From: Phaeobacter sp.
Lineage (GTDB): Bacteria > Pseudomonadota > Alphaproteobacteria > Rhodobacterales > Rhodobacteraceae
Length of the DNA stretch: 36,909 bases
Direction of reading: 5' to 3'
NCBI RefSeq assembly: GCF_022825805.1
Contig: NZ_JAJDWC010000123.1
Span: 1 to 36,909, forward strand
Below, one piece after another: positions 9,263-18,686 of this stretch (positions are counted from its first letter, which is position 1; every line of letters begins with the position of its first letter). The notes beneath the pieces were generated by a model. That model made no database searches and was not told the origin of the DNA. It saw only the letters and a program-made list of their open reading frames with translations. Position numbers and translations under genes: made by a program.

Positions 9263-10444
9263 ATGGCTTACGAAACCCTTATTCTTGGTGCTGGCGCTGC
9301 CGGTATGATGTGCGCAACCCGTTCTGGCCCCGGCACGCTGGTGATCGACCACGCCAAAGCGCCGGGCGAGAAAATCCGCATCTCCGGCGGTGGGCGCTGC
9401 AACTTCACCAATATGTACGCAAGCCCCGAAAACTACCTTTCGCAGAACCCACATTTCTGCAAATCCGCCATGGCGCGCTACACGCAGTGGGATTTTATCG
9501 AGCTGGTCGACCGCCACGGCATCGCCTGGCATGAAAAAACCCTGGGACAGCTGTTCTGTGATGGCTCGGCCAAACAGATTGTCGCCATGCTGGTGGATGA
9601 GCTGAAGGCCGCCGGCGCAGATCTGTGGCTGCAGACCTCGATCCTGTCGGTGGACAAAACCACCGAAGGCTTTCGCGTCACGGTCGAGCACGAGGGCAAG
9701 AAACAGGCGCTGGACGCGCGCAATCTGGTGATCGCCACGGGCGGCAAATCGATCCCGAAAATGGGGGCCACGGGCCTCGCCTATGATCTGGCGCGCCAGT
9801 TTGATCTGCCGCTGACCGACACGCGCCCCGCACTGGTGCCTTTCACCTTTTCGGATGCACGGTTCAAGCCGCTGTCCGGTGTCGCCCTGCCCGCGCGCCT
9901 GTCCAATGATCGCGCCAGTTTTGATGAGGGGCTGTTGTTCACCCACCGGGGTCTGTCCGGCCCCTCGGTGCTGCAGCTGTCGTCCTATTGGCGAGAGGGC
10001 GAAGAGATCACCGCCAATCTGATCCCCGACAACCCGCTGTTTGACCGGCTGCGCGAACAACGCCAGGCCGGTGGCGGCAAGGATCTGACCACCGAGTTGG
10101 CCCGCCATCTGCCCTCCCGCATGGTGGACTTCCTGGCCCCCGAGCTGGGGCTGAGCGGACGGCTTGCGGATCAGTCGGATGCAGCCCTGCGCGATCTCTG
10201 CGACCGGCTGGAGCATTGGCAGCTGACCCCCTCGGGCAGCGAAGGCTATCGCACCGCCGAGGTCACGCTGGGTGGCATCGACACCGACGCTCTGTCCTCC
10301 AAAACGATGGAGGCCAAAACCGTTCCTGGCCTGTTTGCCATCGGCGAAGCGGTGGATGTCACCGGCTGGTTGGGCGGCTTCAACTTCCAATGGGCCTGGG
10401 CGTCGGGCGTTGCAGCAGGTGCGGCCATCGCAGCCCGCAGCTGA
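9263..10444 (+). CDS. BaiN/HI0933-family NAD(P)/FAD oxidoreductase
   Basis: A 393-residue flavoprotein with the Rossmann GAGAAG at 9-14, the family signature KIRISGGGRCNFTN at about 39-52, an internal ATGGKSIPKMG stretch and the C-terminal VTGWLGGFNFQWAWASG. These define the HI0933/YhiN/BaiN family, whose physiological substrates are mostly unknown. I start at ATG 9263 because the Rossmann strand follows at once; the open frame to 9095 runs into ftsW. The gene is on the opposite strand to the dcw genes, divergent from ftsW and convergent with murD, and therefore interrupts the cluster. No direct wall role is evident. Confidence 0.85.
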   Translation: MAYETLILGAGAAGMMCATRSGPGTLVIDHAKAPGEKIRISGGGRCNFTNMYASPENYLSQNPHFCKSAMARYTQWDFIELVDRHGIAWHEKTLGQLFCDGSAKQIVAMLVDELKAAGADLWLQTSILSVDKTTEGFRVTVEHEGKKQALDARNLVIATGGKSIPKMGATGLAYDLARQFDLPLTDTRPALVPFTFSDARFKPLSGVALPARLSNDRASFDEGLLFTHRGLSGPSVLQLSSYWREGEEITANLIPDNPLFDRLREQRQAGGGKDLTTELARHLPSRMVDFLAPELGLSGRLADQSDAALRDLCDRLEHWQLTPSGSEGYRTAEVTLGGIDTDALSSKTMEAKTVPGLFAIGEAVDVTGWLGGFNFQWAWASGVAAGAAIAARS

Positions 10445-10549
10445 CCAGCAGACGCGACCCCACAGTGCACCCATCGCACCAGCACCCATCTCATCAACGC
10501 CGATCTCACCAGCCCCGATCTCACCAGCGACAACCACAGAAACGCGCGC
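10445..10549. repeat. Short imperfect repeats between convergent genes
   Basis: The 105 bases between the flavoprotein gene and murD contain tandem copies of a CGATCTCACCAGC-like word (two near 10501-10530) preceded by a diverged CATCTCATCAACG copy. I see no hairpin terminator with a T run. The repeats look like a small slippage array. Confidence 0.45.
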
Positions 10550-11956
10550 TCAGCCCGCCTCGCCAGTGATTTTTGCAACCTCTGCGATGAAATCCTCACC
10601 GCGCTGTTCAAAGTTGTCGTATTGATCAAAACTCGCTGCCGCAGGCGCCAGCAGAACCGTCTCCCCCGCCTCAGCCTCCGCACTGGCGCGCGCAACTGCC
10701 TGCGCCATGGTGATGCACACCTCGGCCTCCACATCCAGCTGCATGGCAAACCCGGCGGCTTCCCGCCCGATCACATAGGCCTTGCGCACCTGACCGGTCT
10801 GACCGCGCAGCGCCTCCAGCCCGCCTTCTTTCTCCAGCCCGCCACAAATCCAGCGGATCTTGTCGAACGCCGCCAGTGCCTTCACCGCGCTGTCCAGGTT
10901 GGTGGCCTTGCTGTCATTGACATAGCGCACGCCTGCATGGGTCGCGATGGTCTGGCTGCGATGGGGCAATCCCGGATAACTTGCCAAAGCGTCCTCGATG
11001 ATCCGCGGCGCCAACCCCAGCGCGCGCGCCGCTGCATAGGCGGCACAGGCGTTCTGGTGATTGTGGGCGCCGGGCAACCCCTGCATCTGGCGCAGATCGA
11101 TCGACGCCGCCTGCCGGCCCTTGCGATATTCGCTGAGAAACCCCTTGCGGGCAAAAACCTGCCAGCCCGGCCCGGTCAGCTTGCGCTGCGCCGACACCCG
11201 GATCACCCGGTCATCGCTGGCGGCCTCCGACATCTGCCCCGCCAAATACAGACCCTCGTCTTCGTCCACGCCGATGATGGCGCGATCGGGCCCGCCTTCG
11301 GCAAAGAGCCGACGCTTGGCCGCGAAATACCCTCCCATGCCCGCGTGGCGGTCCAGATGATCGGGGCTGAGATTGGTCCAGACCGCCACATCCGGGGTCA
11401 GGGCGCGCGCCAGATCGGTCTGGTAGCTCGACAGCTCCAGCACCACGACACCCCCCGATCCCGGCGGGTCGATATCCAGCACACCGCGACCGATGTTGCC
11501 TGCCAACTGGCTGTCGCGCCCAGCGGCCTGCAGGATGTGGTGCAACAGCGCCACCGTGGTGGATTTGCCGTTGGACCCGGTCACCGCCACCACCCGCGGG
11601 GCTTGATCGAATTTTTCCCAGGCCTGGGTCGCCACCGAGCGGAAAAACAGGCCGATGTCATTGTCCACCGGCACCCCCGCCACCAAAGCCGCCCGGATCA
11701 CCGGGTTCGGTTTGGGATAGAGATGCGGGATCCCCGGCGACACGATCAGGGCGGCGATATCTTCGAAGGCACCGGTTTTGAGCAGATCCCGGCAGGCGAA
11801 TCCCTCGACCTCTGCGCGCGCCCGAGCGCCCGGATTGTCATCCCAACAGACCGGCTCCGCCCCGCCTGCGCGCAACGCCCGCGCTGTTGCCAGACCAGAG
11901 CGTCCCAACCCCAGCACCGCAACCGATGCGCCGTGAAATCCAGTAACTGGGATCAT
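10550..11956 (-). CDS. murD: UDP-N-acetylmuramoylalanine--D-glutamate ligase
   Basis: MurD adds D-glutamate to UDP-MurNAc-L-Ala with ATP. The 468-residue protein has the UDP-binding N domain ([14 protein letters not shown]), the P-loop GSNGKS at about 127-132, the [10 protein letters not shown] central motif and the C-domain NDSKATN motif. I chose ATG 11956 (MIPVTG) because a GGGAGG site lies just upstream; the longer reading starts at a TTG inside that site. It stands alone: more than 500 non-coding bases and the mraY terminator lie upstream, and a convergent flavoprotein gene lies downstream, so it probably has its own promoter. Confidence 0.95.
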   Translation of the reverse strand: MIPVTGFHGASVAVLGLGRSGLATARALRAGGAEPVCWDDNPGARARAEVEGFACRDLLKTGAFEDIAALIVSPGIPHLYPKPNPVIRAALVAGVPVDNDIGLFFRSVATQAWEKFDQAPRVVAVTGSNGKSTTVALLHHILQAAGRDSQLAGNIGRGVLDIDPPGSGGVVVLELSSYQTDLARALTPDVAVWTNLSPDHLDRHAGMGGYFAAKRRLFAEGGPDRAIIGVDEDEGLYLAGQMSEAASDDRVIRVSAQRKLTGPGWQVFARKGFLSEYRKGRQAASIDLRQMQGLPGAHNHQNACAAYAAARALGLAPRIIEDALASYPGLPHRSQTIATHAGVRYVNDSKATNLDSAVKALAAFDKIRWICGGLEKEGGLEALRGQTGQVRKAYVIGREAAGFAMQLDVEAEVCITMAQAVARASAEAEAGETVLLAPAAASFDQYDNFEQRGEDFIAEVAKITGEAG

Positions 11957-12389
11957 CGCCCGCCCTCCCAAAATCGTCTTTGATCAAATCGCTACCCGAT
12001 TGGAGGCAGTGATGCCAGCTTTCTGTGCTGCCACCGCGGGATGCGCGCAGGCAGTCCAAGTGGCGGCTGGCCGGGAGTTCGCCCCGCAGCGCAGAATGCC
12101 CGTGTTGCAACCTCGGCGTACGCTGCGCTCACGCGGTGTTCAGATCCGCCTGATAAAGTCTCAGACGTTGCAACACAAAGAACACGACAGACGATCAGGA
12201 GATGACCGCCCAAAGACCACCCCAAACAGGGTGCAGGACGGGTCCGACACGCGCAATGGCAGATCTGCTGACACCAGATCTGGCCGAAACCGGACATGGT
12301 TTGCATCTGCAACCAGTCAACACCTCCGCCCTTGGTGGCGCCGCCCTCGTCTTATTTGACGACGTATGAAAGACTTCGGACAGACCATG
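11957..12389. other. Non-coding gap between mraY and murD
   Basis: No convincing gene is present; the open frames here lack family features. The notable element is an inverted pair, GTGTTGCAAC at 12102-12111 and GTTGCAACAC at 12167-12176, each containing the palindrome GTTGCAAC, 55 bases apart. They could be paired operator sites for the murD promoter. A clear -35/-10 could not be assigned. Confidence 0.5.
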
Positions 12390-12424
12390 AAAAAACCGCC
12401 CCGGCCTCTTCAGCCCAGAGCGGT
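12390..12424 (-). terminator. Rho-independent terminator after mraY
   Basis: On the minus strand, a stem of about ten pairs (including two G-U pairs), with ACCGC at one end and GCGGT at the other, is followed by six T residues (plus-strand A run 12390-12395). It begins about 63 bases after the mraY stop and should end the mraZ-to-mraY transcript, splitting the dcw cluster. Confidence 0.7.
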
Positions 12425-12487
12425 CTCTACAAAAACCAGAGCCGCCCGCCCCGCAGATCCTGTCGCGCGGCGGCCCTAAGGCGTGGA

Positions 12488-13570
12488 TCAGCGGACTTTC
12501 AGCGTCGCCAGGCCAATCATCGCAAGGATCAACGAGATGATCCAGAACCGGATCACAATGGTCGGCTCTGCCCAGCCTTTTTTCTCGTAGTGGTGATGGA
12601 TCGGCGCCATCAGAAACACCCGTTTGCCGGTACGTTTGTAATAGAGCACCTGGATGATCACAGACAGCGCCTCCACCACGAAAAGACCGCCAACAATCGC
12701 CAGCACCAATTCGTGTTTGGTGACCACGGCAATGGCGCCCAATGCCCCACCAAGCGCCAGCGATCCCGTGTCGCCCATGAACACAGCAGCAGGCGGTGCG
12801 TTATACCACAGGAACCCCAGCCCACCGCCAAACAGCGCCGCGGCAAAGATCAGGATTTCGCCCGTGCCCGGCACATAATGGACATCCAGATATTCGGTGA
12901 AATCCACACGGCCCACCGCATAGGCGATGATCCCCAGCGTGCCACCGGCAATCATCACCGGCATGATTGCCAGCCCATCCAACCCATCGGTCAGGTTGAC
13001 GGCATTGGCCGCTCCCACAATGACGCAGATGGAAAATGGCACGTAAAACAGGCCCAGATTGATCAGCGTGTCTTTGAACACCGGCAACGCCAGCTGGTTC
13101 TGCAGCGCCTCTGGGTGGTAGGCCGCAGCCCATAGCGCCGAAATCACGGCGATGGCAATGCCAAGCGCCAGCCGCACCTTGCCGGGCACGCCTGCGGTGT
13201 TCTGTTTGGAGACTTTGGCGTAATCATCCGCAAAGCCGATCAGCCCAAAAGACAGCGTCACAAACAGCACCAGCCAGACAAACGGATTGTCCCAGCGCGC
13301 CCAAAGCAGCGTGGCCGTGACCAGGGCCCCCACGATCAGCAGTCCGCCCATCGTCGGCGTGCCCGCTTTGGCGCGATGCGCCTCCGGGCCATCATCACGG
13401 ATCGGCTGACCCTTGCCCTGGCGTTTGCGCAGCACATTGATCAGCGGCGGGCCAAAGAGAAACCCAAACAGAAGCGCCGTCAGAAAGGCCCCGCCTGCCC
13501 GGAAAGTAATGTAACGGAAGAGATTGAAGAAATCCCCCCCATCCGACAGCGCGGTCAACCAATAGAGCAT
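12488..13570 (-). CDS. mraY: Phospho-N-acetylmuramoyl-pentapeptide-transferase
   Basis: MraY transfers phospho-MurNAc-pentapeptide to undecaprenyl phosphate, forming lipid I in the inner membrane. The 360-residue polytopic protein contains the cytoplasmic signature [13 protein letters not shown], the [10 protein letters not shown] metal/substrate loop, [12 protein letters not shown] and the C-terminal histidine cluster [10 protein letters not shown], all diagnostic. Start ATG at 13570; 28 bases separate it from murF. It is the last gene before the terminator at 12390-12424. Confidence 0.97.
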   Translation of the reverse strand: MLYWLTALSDGGDFFNLFRYITFRAGGAFLTALLFGFLFGPPLINVLRKRQGKGQPIRDDGPEAHRAKAGTPTMGGLLIVGALVTATLLWARWDNPFVWLVLFVTLSFGLIGFADDYAKVSKQNTAGVPGKVRLALGIAIAVISALWAAAYHPEALQNQLALPVFKDTLINLGLFYVPFSICVIVGAANAVNLTDGLDGLAIMPVMIAGGTLGIIAYAVGRVDFTEYLDVHYVPGTGEILIFAAALFGGGLGFLWYNAPPAAVFMGDTGSLALGGALGAIAVVTKHELVLAIVGGLFVVEALSVIIQVLYYKRTGKRVFLMAPIHHHYEKKGWAEPTIVIRFWIISLILAMIGLATLKVR

Positions 13571-13598
13571 GTCAGCCGGTTCCTCAGTTCACGTGTTT

Positions 13599-15047
13599 TT
13601 AAGAATTGGTCTCGCCATGACCCAATTCGCGGATGCCGTCAACGACCTTCACCAAAGCCATGCTCAACGATCCTTTGGCGAGAACCACGTCACCGGCGGA
13701 AATCTGCGTGGCAAGATCAGGGGTCACCTCCGCACTGCTGGCGTAGTGGCTGCCGCGTTTGTCCGCAGGCAAGGCCGCGTGCAGCACGCCCATCAACGAT
13801 CCGATGCAATGCACCACATCCAGATCCGCAATAGCGGGCAAGTCTGCAAGGGCTGCGTGCAGCGCCTGTTCCTGCGGGCCAAGCTCTTTCATGTCGCCAA
13901 GATAGGCGATGCGACGTCCCTCGCAGGGTGTGGCCGCCAGCACCGCCAGCGCCGCAGCCACAGAGGTGGGATTGGCATTATAACTGTCGTCCAGCAACAG
14001 AACCTCACCCCGATCCGCGCCCTGACCCGTGCCCCGTTCCGCACCCAGACTCGCACCCAGTGACACGGTTTCACGCGCCCCGCGACCAGTGACGGGCGAC
14101 CAGAGCGACAGGCTCTGGACGGCTTTGCCCAGATCCAGATCCAGCGCCGCCAGACAGGCCAGCGCGCCAAGCGCGTTCATCGCAAAATGCGCGCCAAGCG
14201 ACTGGATCTGCAGATGATGGCTCCGACCTGCAGCATCCGTGACCTCTGCTTCGGTTTCTTCACCGCGCAAATGGGTACGGACCAGCCTGTAGTCGGGCGT
14301 CACCGGGCCATCCCCGGCCCCAAACCACCGGGGCGTTGCCCCCTGCGCCTGCGCCACCTGCTGCAGGATGGGCACCTCGGCGATATCGGCGTTCAGAACC
14401 GCCACACCGCCGGGTTCCAGCCCCTCCATGATGGCGGCTTTTTCTGCGGCGATGCCTTCGATCCCGTCAAAAGCCTCCAGATGCACCGGCGCCACGGTTG
14501 TGACCATCGCCACATGGGGGCGCGCCTGTTTGGCCAACGGGGCGATCTCACCGGGGTGGTTCATGCCGATCTCGATCACGGCAAAATCGGTGTCCCGCGG
14601 CATCCGCGCCAGCGTCAGCGGGACACCCCAATGGTTGTTGTAACTTGCCACCGCCGCATGGGTGCGCCCCTGATCCGACAGCATCCGCGCCAGCATTTCC
14701 TTGGTCGAGGTTTTGCCAACCGATCCAGTGACGGCGATCACGCGTGCGTCGGTGCGTGCGCGCGCGGCACGACCCAGATCTTCCAATGCCTGCTGCACAT
14801 CAGAAACCAGCAACAGGGGCGCATCATCTGCGACACCCTCGGGCCTGCGCGACACCAGCGCGGCAGCGGCGCCTTTCTCCAGCGCTTGCGCCACAAAGTC
14901 ATGACCGTCGCGCGCCGCCTTCAAGGCGACAAACAAATCCCCTTTGGCGATGCTGCGCGTGTCGATCGAGATGCCGTCAACGCACCAGTTCCCGATTGCC
15001 TGCCCGCCAGTTGCGGCGGCGGCCTCCTGTGCGCTCCAGAGCGTCAT
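13599..15047 (-). CDS. murF: UDP-MurNAc-tripeptide--D-alanyl-D-alanine ligase
   Basis: MurF adds the D-Ala-D-Ala made by Ddl to complete the UDP-MurNAc-pentapeptide. The 482-residue protein has the N-terminal uridine-binding domain (GISIDTRSIAKGDLF), the P-loop GSVGKT at 108-113, the YNNHWGVPLTLAR motif, and the C-domain DDSYNANP and LGDMKELG motifs. Just before DDSYNANP there is a low-complexity Gly/Ala/Glu stretch (LGASLGAERGTGQGADRG) encoded by slippage-like repeats at about 14010-14062; it looks like a loop expansion. The gene overlaps murE by four bases (ATGA). Confidence 0.96.
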   Translation of the reverse strand: MTLWSAQEAAAATGGQAIGNWCVDGISIDTRSIAKGDLFVALKAARDGHDFVAQALEKGAAAALVSRRPEGVADDAPLLLVSDVQQALEDLGRAARARTDARVIAVTGSVGKTSTKEMLARMLSDQGRTHAAVASYNNHWGVPLTLARMPRDTDFAVIEIGMNHPGEIAPLAKQARPHVAMVTTVAPVHLEAFDGIEGIAAEKAAIMEGLEPGGVAVLNADIAEVPILQQVAQAQGATPRWFGAGDGPVTPDYRLVRTHLRGEETEAEVTDAAGRSHHLQIQSLGAHFAMNALGALACLAALDLDLGKAVQSLSLWSPVTGRGARETVSLGASLGAERGTGQGADRGEVLLLDDSYNANPTSVAAALAVLAATPCEGRRIAYLGDMKELGPQEQALHAALADLPAIADLDVVHCIGSLMGVLHAALPADKRGSHYASSAEVTPDLATQISAGDVVLAKGSLSMALVKVVDGIRELGHGETNS

Positions 15048-16528
15048 GCCAATCTCCCATCCAGCGCCGCCACGGCCACGCTGGCCTGTTCGACATCATC
15101 AAACGGCAGCGTATCACTGCCCACAATCTGCCCGGTCTCATGGCCCTTGCCGCAGATCAGCAGCGCATCGCCCGGCCCCAGCGCATCGACGCCACGCAGG
15201 ATCGCTTCGGCCCGATCGCCAACTTCCATCGCCTCTGGCGCGCCACCTTTGACAGCGGCGCGGATCGCGGCGGGATCCTCGCTGCGCGGGTTGTCGTCAG
15301 TGACGATCACCAGATCGGCATTGTCCTGCGCCGCCTGCCCCATCAACGGGCGTTTGGTGGCATCGCGGTCACCGCCCGCCCCGACGATGGCCACCAAGCG
15401 GCCCAGCACATGGGGGCGCAGCGCCTTGATCGCGGTGGCAACCGCATCGGGGGTATGGGCGTAATCGACAAACACGGTCGCGCCATTGTCGCGGGTGGCC
15501 GCCAGTTGCATCCGTCCCCGGACGGTCTCCAGGTGCGGCAACGTCTCAAACACCGCCTGTGGATCCTCGCCGCTGGCAATCACCAGACCGCAGGCCAGAA
15601 GGATGTTTTCCGCCTGAAAGCCGCCAATCAGGTTCAACCGGGTCTGATAGGGGGTGTCATGCCAGCTGAAACGCAGATCCTGCCCCGAGGCATCAAAGCG
15701 GGCGTTCATCAGGCGCAGATCCCCAACCCCGCGCCCGACCGAGATCACCTCTTGGCCACGAGCGGCAGCAACCGCGCGCATTTCCGCGCCGCGCGGATCG
15801 TCCATATTGATCACCGCAACGCCATCATCAGGCAGCACGCGGCGGAACAACCCGGCCTTGGCGGCGAAATACGCCTCGAATGTTTCGTGATAATCCAGAT
15901 GATCCTGGGTGAAGTTGGTGAACCCCGCCGCCGCCAGATGCACGCCGTCCAGTCGCCGTTGATCCAGCCCATGAGACGAGGCCTCCATCGCGGCATGGCT
16001 GACCCCATCGGCCGCCGCCCGCGCCAGTGCCTGATGCAGGGTGACGGGATCGGGCGTGGTGTGATGCAGCGGGTGGCTCCAGGCGCCTTCAACGCCGGTG
16101 GTGCCGAGGTTGACCGCTTTGTGGCCCAGTTCGACCCAGATCTGACGCACAAAACTCGCAACCGAAGTTTTGCCATTGGTGCCGGTCACCGCCACCATGG
16201 TCTCCGGCTGGGCGCCAAACCACAGCGCCGCTGCATAGGCGAGAGCCTGATGCGGATCCTCCACCACGATCAGCGCAACAGTGCTGTCTTTCAGCAATTC
16301 CGCGGTGATCTGCGCCCCGGCGGCATCGGTCAGAATGGCCGCGGCCCCATTGGCCAACGCAGCGGGGGTGAATTTCGCGCCATGGACCTGCGAGCCCGGC
16401 AACGCGGCAAAGAGCCCGCCATCGACCACCTGTCGGCTGTCAGCCGACACCCCATGGATCACCGGGTCGACCCCTCCTCGGGCGGTCAGCCCCAGTTGGC
16501 TCAGCGGACGAAAACGGACAGTGCTCAT
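15044..16528 (-). CDS. murE: UDP-MurNAc-dipeptide--meso-diaminopimelate ligase
   Basis: MurE adds the third residue of the stem peptide. The 494-residue protein has the P-loop GTNGKT at 116-121, the ASSHGLDQRR motif of the central domain, and DNPRSEDP starting at about residue 412. DNPR is the signature of enzymes that use meso-diaminopimelate, as expected for a Gram-negative wall. Start ATG at 16528, 14 bases after ftsI; the stop overlaps the murF start by four bases, so the two are translationally coupled. Confidence 0.96.
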   Translation of the reverse strand: MSTVRFRPLSQLGLTARGGVDPVIHGVSADSRQVVDGGLFAALPGSQVHGAKFTPAALANGAAAILTDAAGAQITAELLKDSTVALIVVEDPHQALAYAAALWFGAQPETMVAVTGTNGKTSVASFVRQIWVELGHKAVNLGTTGVEGAWSHPLHHTTPDPVTLHQALARAAADGVSHAAMEASSHGLDQRRLDGVHLAAAGFTNFTQDHLDYHETFEAYFAAKAGLFRRVLPDDGVAVINMDDPRGAEMRAVAAARGQEVISVGRGVGDLRLMNARFDASGQDLRFSWHDTPYQTRLNLIGGFQAENILLACGLVIASGEDPQAVFETLPHLETVRGRMQLAATRDNGATVFVDYAHTPDAVATAIKALRPHVLGRLVAIVGAGGDRDATKRPLMGQAAQDNADLVIVTDDNPRSEDPAAIRAAVKGGAPEAMEVGDRAEAILRGVDALGPGDALLICGKGHETGQIVGSDTLPFDDVEQASVAVAALDGRLA

Positions 16529-16542
16529 TTGGTCCTACCTCA

Positions 16543-18333
16543 TCAGTTTGAGGTCAGCGTTATATCACTCAACCAGTCGGGTTCAACTTGTGGCCTGAGG
16601 CCCAGAAGCGGGGCGATCCGCCCGATCATTTCACCGGCCACGGGCACCGCGGTCCAGCCCGCGGAGCGGCGCTCTTCGCCATGGGCAATCACCGAGGGTT
16701 CGTCCAGTGTTACAACCAGCACGTATTTCGGATCATGGGCCGGGAACATCGCGGCAAATGTGGCGATAACCTTGCTTTCGTAATACCCACCGCGCGGTTT
16801 GGGCTTGTCTGCGGTGCCGGTTTTACCGCCGACCTGATAGCCTGGCACTTCGCCAAAGGACGCGGTGCCGCTGGTCACCACTTTGCGCAGCATTTCGCGC
16901 GATTCTGCGGCGGCCTGTTCGGACATCACGCGGGTGCCGGTCTGCGGTGCGGCCTGACGCAGAATCGTGGGCCGGATGTAACGGCCGCCATTGGCAATCG
17001 CAGCATAGCCCGCCGCCAGATGCATCGGGCTGGTGGACAGACCATGGCCGTAGGAAATTGTCACCGTGCTCAGCTCGCCCCATTTGCGCGGCTTCAGCGG
17101 TTGGCCGCCATCGGCCTCGACGATTTCAATCGGGGTCGGGTCAAACATGCCCAACGCGTCAAGAAACTCCTGCTGCCGCTGCGGTCCGATCTGCAGCGCC
17201 AGACGGCCAGTGCCCCGGTTGGAGCTGTTGATGATCACATCGGTGACGCTGATTTTGCCGAAGTTCTTGTTGTTGAATTCGCCAATCGGAAAGCGACCAA
17301 TGCGCATCGGGCCAGAAGCATCGACGATGGTCTGCGCATTCACCAGCCCCAGATCGATGGCCTGCGCGGTGGTGAAGATCTTGAAGGTTGATCCCAGTTC
17401 ATAGACACCCTGTACCGCGCGGTTGAACAGCGGGCTGACCGAGGGGTCAAACCCGGAGGTCGGCGGACGGGGGCGATCGTTGGGATCGAAATCTGGCAGC
17501 GACACCACCGAAATCACCTCGCCCGTGTGGACATCCATCAACACAGAAGTCGCGCCCTTGGCGTTCATCAACCGCATCCCGCCCATCAGCACCTGTTCAG
17601 AGGCGGCTTGCACGGTCAGGTCCAGCGACAGCTCCAGCGGGCGGCCGCCATTGGCGGGATCGCGCAGGTAGCCGTCAAATTCCTTTTCAACACCGGCAAC
17701 ACCGATGACTTCGGCGGCGGACACGCCCTCTTTGCCAAAGCCCGCCCCGCCCAGAACATGGGCTGCAACGCTGCCATTGGGATAAAGCCGCATTTCACGC
17801 GGGCCAAACAACAGGCCGGGATCGCCGATGTCATGCACGGCCTGTTTCTGTTCTGGGCTGATTTTACGTTTGATCCACAGGAACTTACGCTTGCCGGTGA
17901 AATCCTCCAGCAGCTCATCGCGGTCCAGATCCGGGAAAATCTCCACCAACTGTGTGGCGACATGCTGCGGGTCCACCATCTGCGGCGGCTGCGCATAAAG
18001 CGAATGGGTTTCCAGATTGGTGGCGAGAATGCGACCGTTGCGATCCACAATGTCGGCGCGCTGCATCGCGATGGTGCTGCCGCTGGCGGTGCTGGCGATG
18101 GGTTCAACCGGATCGGAGGTGGCAAGCCCGCCCATCCGCACGCCAATTGCGGTGAAGGCCATCAGAAAGAACATGCACAAAACCAAAAGCCGCCCCTCAG
18201 CGCGCTGGCGGGCCTTGGTCTGCATTTCGGCGTGACGTTCGGCGAGGTTTTCGCGTTCGATAACGTCGGGGTTTTCCCCTTTTTCACGCGCCGTGATGAT
18301 CTGGGCCAGAGGACGCAGGGGCTTGCGGATCAT
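16543..18333 (-). CDS. ftsI: Septal transpeptidase FtsI (PBP3)
   Basis: FtsI cross-links septal peptidoglycan and works with FtsW. The 596-residue class B penicillin-binding protein has a cytoplasmic N terminus, one membrane anchor at about 49-67, a PBP dimerisation domain, and the transpeptidase triad: STFK at 315-318 (nucleophile S315), SSN at 370-372 and KTGT at 504-507. It overlaps ftsL by four bases and precedes murE by 14 bases. Confidence 0.96.
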   Translation of the reverse strand: MIRKPLRPLAQIITAREKGENPDVIERENLAERHAEMQTKARQRAEGRLLVLCMFFLMAFTAIGVRMGGLATSDPVEPIASTASGSTIAMQRADIVDRNGRILATNLETHSLYAQPPQMVDPQHVATQLVEIFPDLDRDELLEDFTGKRKFLWIKRKISPEQKQAVHDIGDPGLLFGPREMRLYPNGSVAAHVLGGAGFGKEGVSAAEVIGVAGVEKEFDGYLRDPANGGRPLELSLDLTVQAASEQVLMGGMRLMNAKGATSVLMDVHTGEVISVVSLPDFDPNDRPRPPTSGFDPSVSPLFNRAVQGVYELGSTFKIFTTAQAIDLGLVNAQTIVDASGPMRIGRFPIGEFNNKNFGKISVTDVIINSSNRGTGRLALQIGPQRQQEFLDALGMFDPTPIEIVEADGGQPLKPRKWGELSTVTISYGHGLSTSPMHLAAGYAAIANGGRYIRPTILRQAAPQTGTRVMSEQAAAESREMLRKVVTSGTASFGEVPGYQVGGKTGTADKPKPRGGYYESKVIATFAAMFPAHDPKYVLVVTLDEPSVIAHGEERRSAGWTAVPVAGEMIGRIAPLLGLRPQVEPDWLSDITLTSN

Positions 18334-18686
18334 GGCAATTGTCCTTCTGCGCCAAAGGAGGAGACCTCCACCCCGTTGGTGAATTCGATCACATCATCGG
18401 TGGGCGGGTAGCTGACCTCATCGACGCGGCCAAACTGTTCGGGACGCAGGGGCAGCAGAGACAGGCGATCAAAGTTCAGATCTGCGAGTTCCTGCAGCCG
18501 GTCGGGCCGGTTGAGATAGGCCCATTCGGCGCGCAGCACCGCGATGCGGGCCTGTTCGGTGGCGATCTGACGGTGCAGGCTGCGGGTGTCTTTCAGCACT
18601 TGCTGCGTGGTGTAGTTTTCGCGGTAAGCCCAGAACGCCAGCCCCAAAACGACAAGAGATGTCATCATATACAGCAACGTCTTCAT
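18330..18686 (-). CDS. ftsL: Cell division protein FtsL
   Basis: FtsL is a small bitopic divisome protein that forms the FtsQLB scaffold and helps activate FtsWI. The 118-residue product has an N-terminal membrane helix (about 3-20), then a coiled-coil-like region (QVLKDTRSLHRQIATEQARIAVLRAEW split over two heptad stretches), then the LNRPDRLQELA motif common to alphaproteobacterial FtsL. I choose ATG 18686, which overlaps the rsmH stop as TGATG and has AAGGA at a suitable distance; the GTG one codon upstream is also possible. Confidence 0.88.
   Translation of the reverse strand: MKTLLYMMTSLVVLGLAFWAYRENYTTQQVLKDTRSLHRQIATEQARIAVLRAEWAYLNRPDRLQELADLNFDRLSLLPLRPEQFGRVDEVSYPPTDDVIEFTNGVEVSSFGAEGQLP

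Noticed and set aside
11992..12359. Overlapping frames of about 110 codons on both strands between mraY and murD
   Set aside because: Cys/Arg-rich composition, no ribosome site and no family features.
14744..16783. 679-codon plus-strand open frame
   Set aside because: It is a long antisense frame over murF, murE and ftsI caused by high GC content; His/Gln/Arg-rich with no domains.
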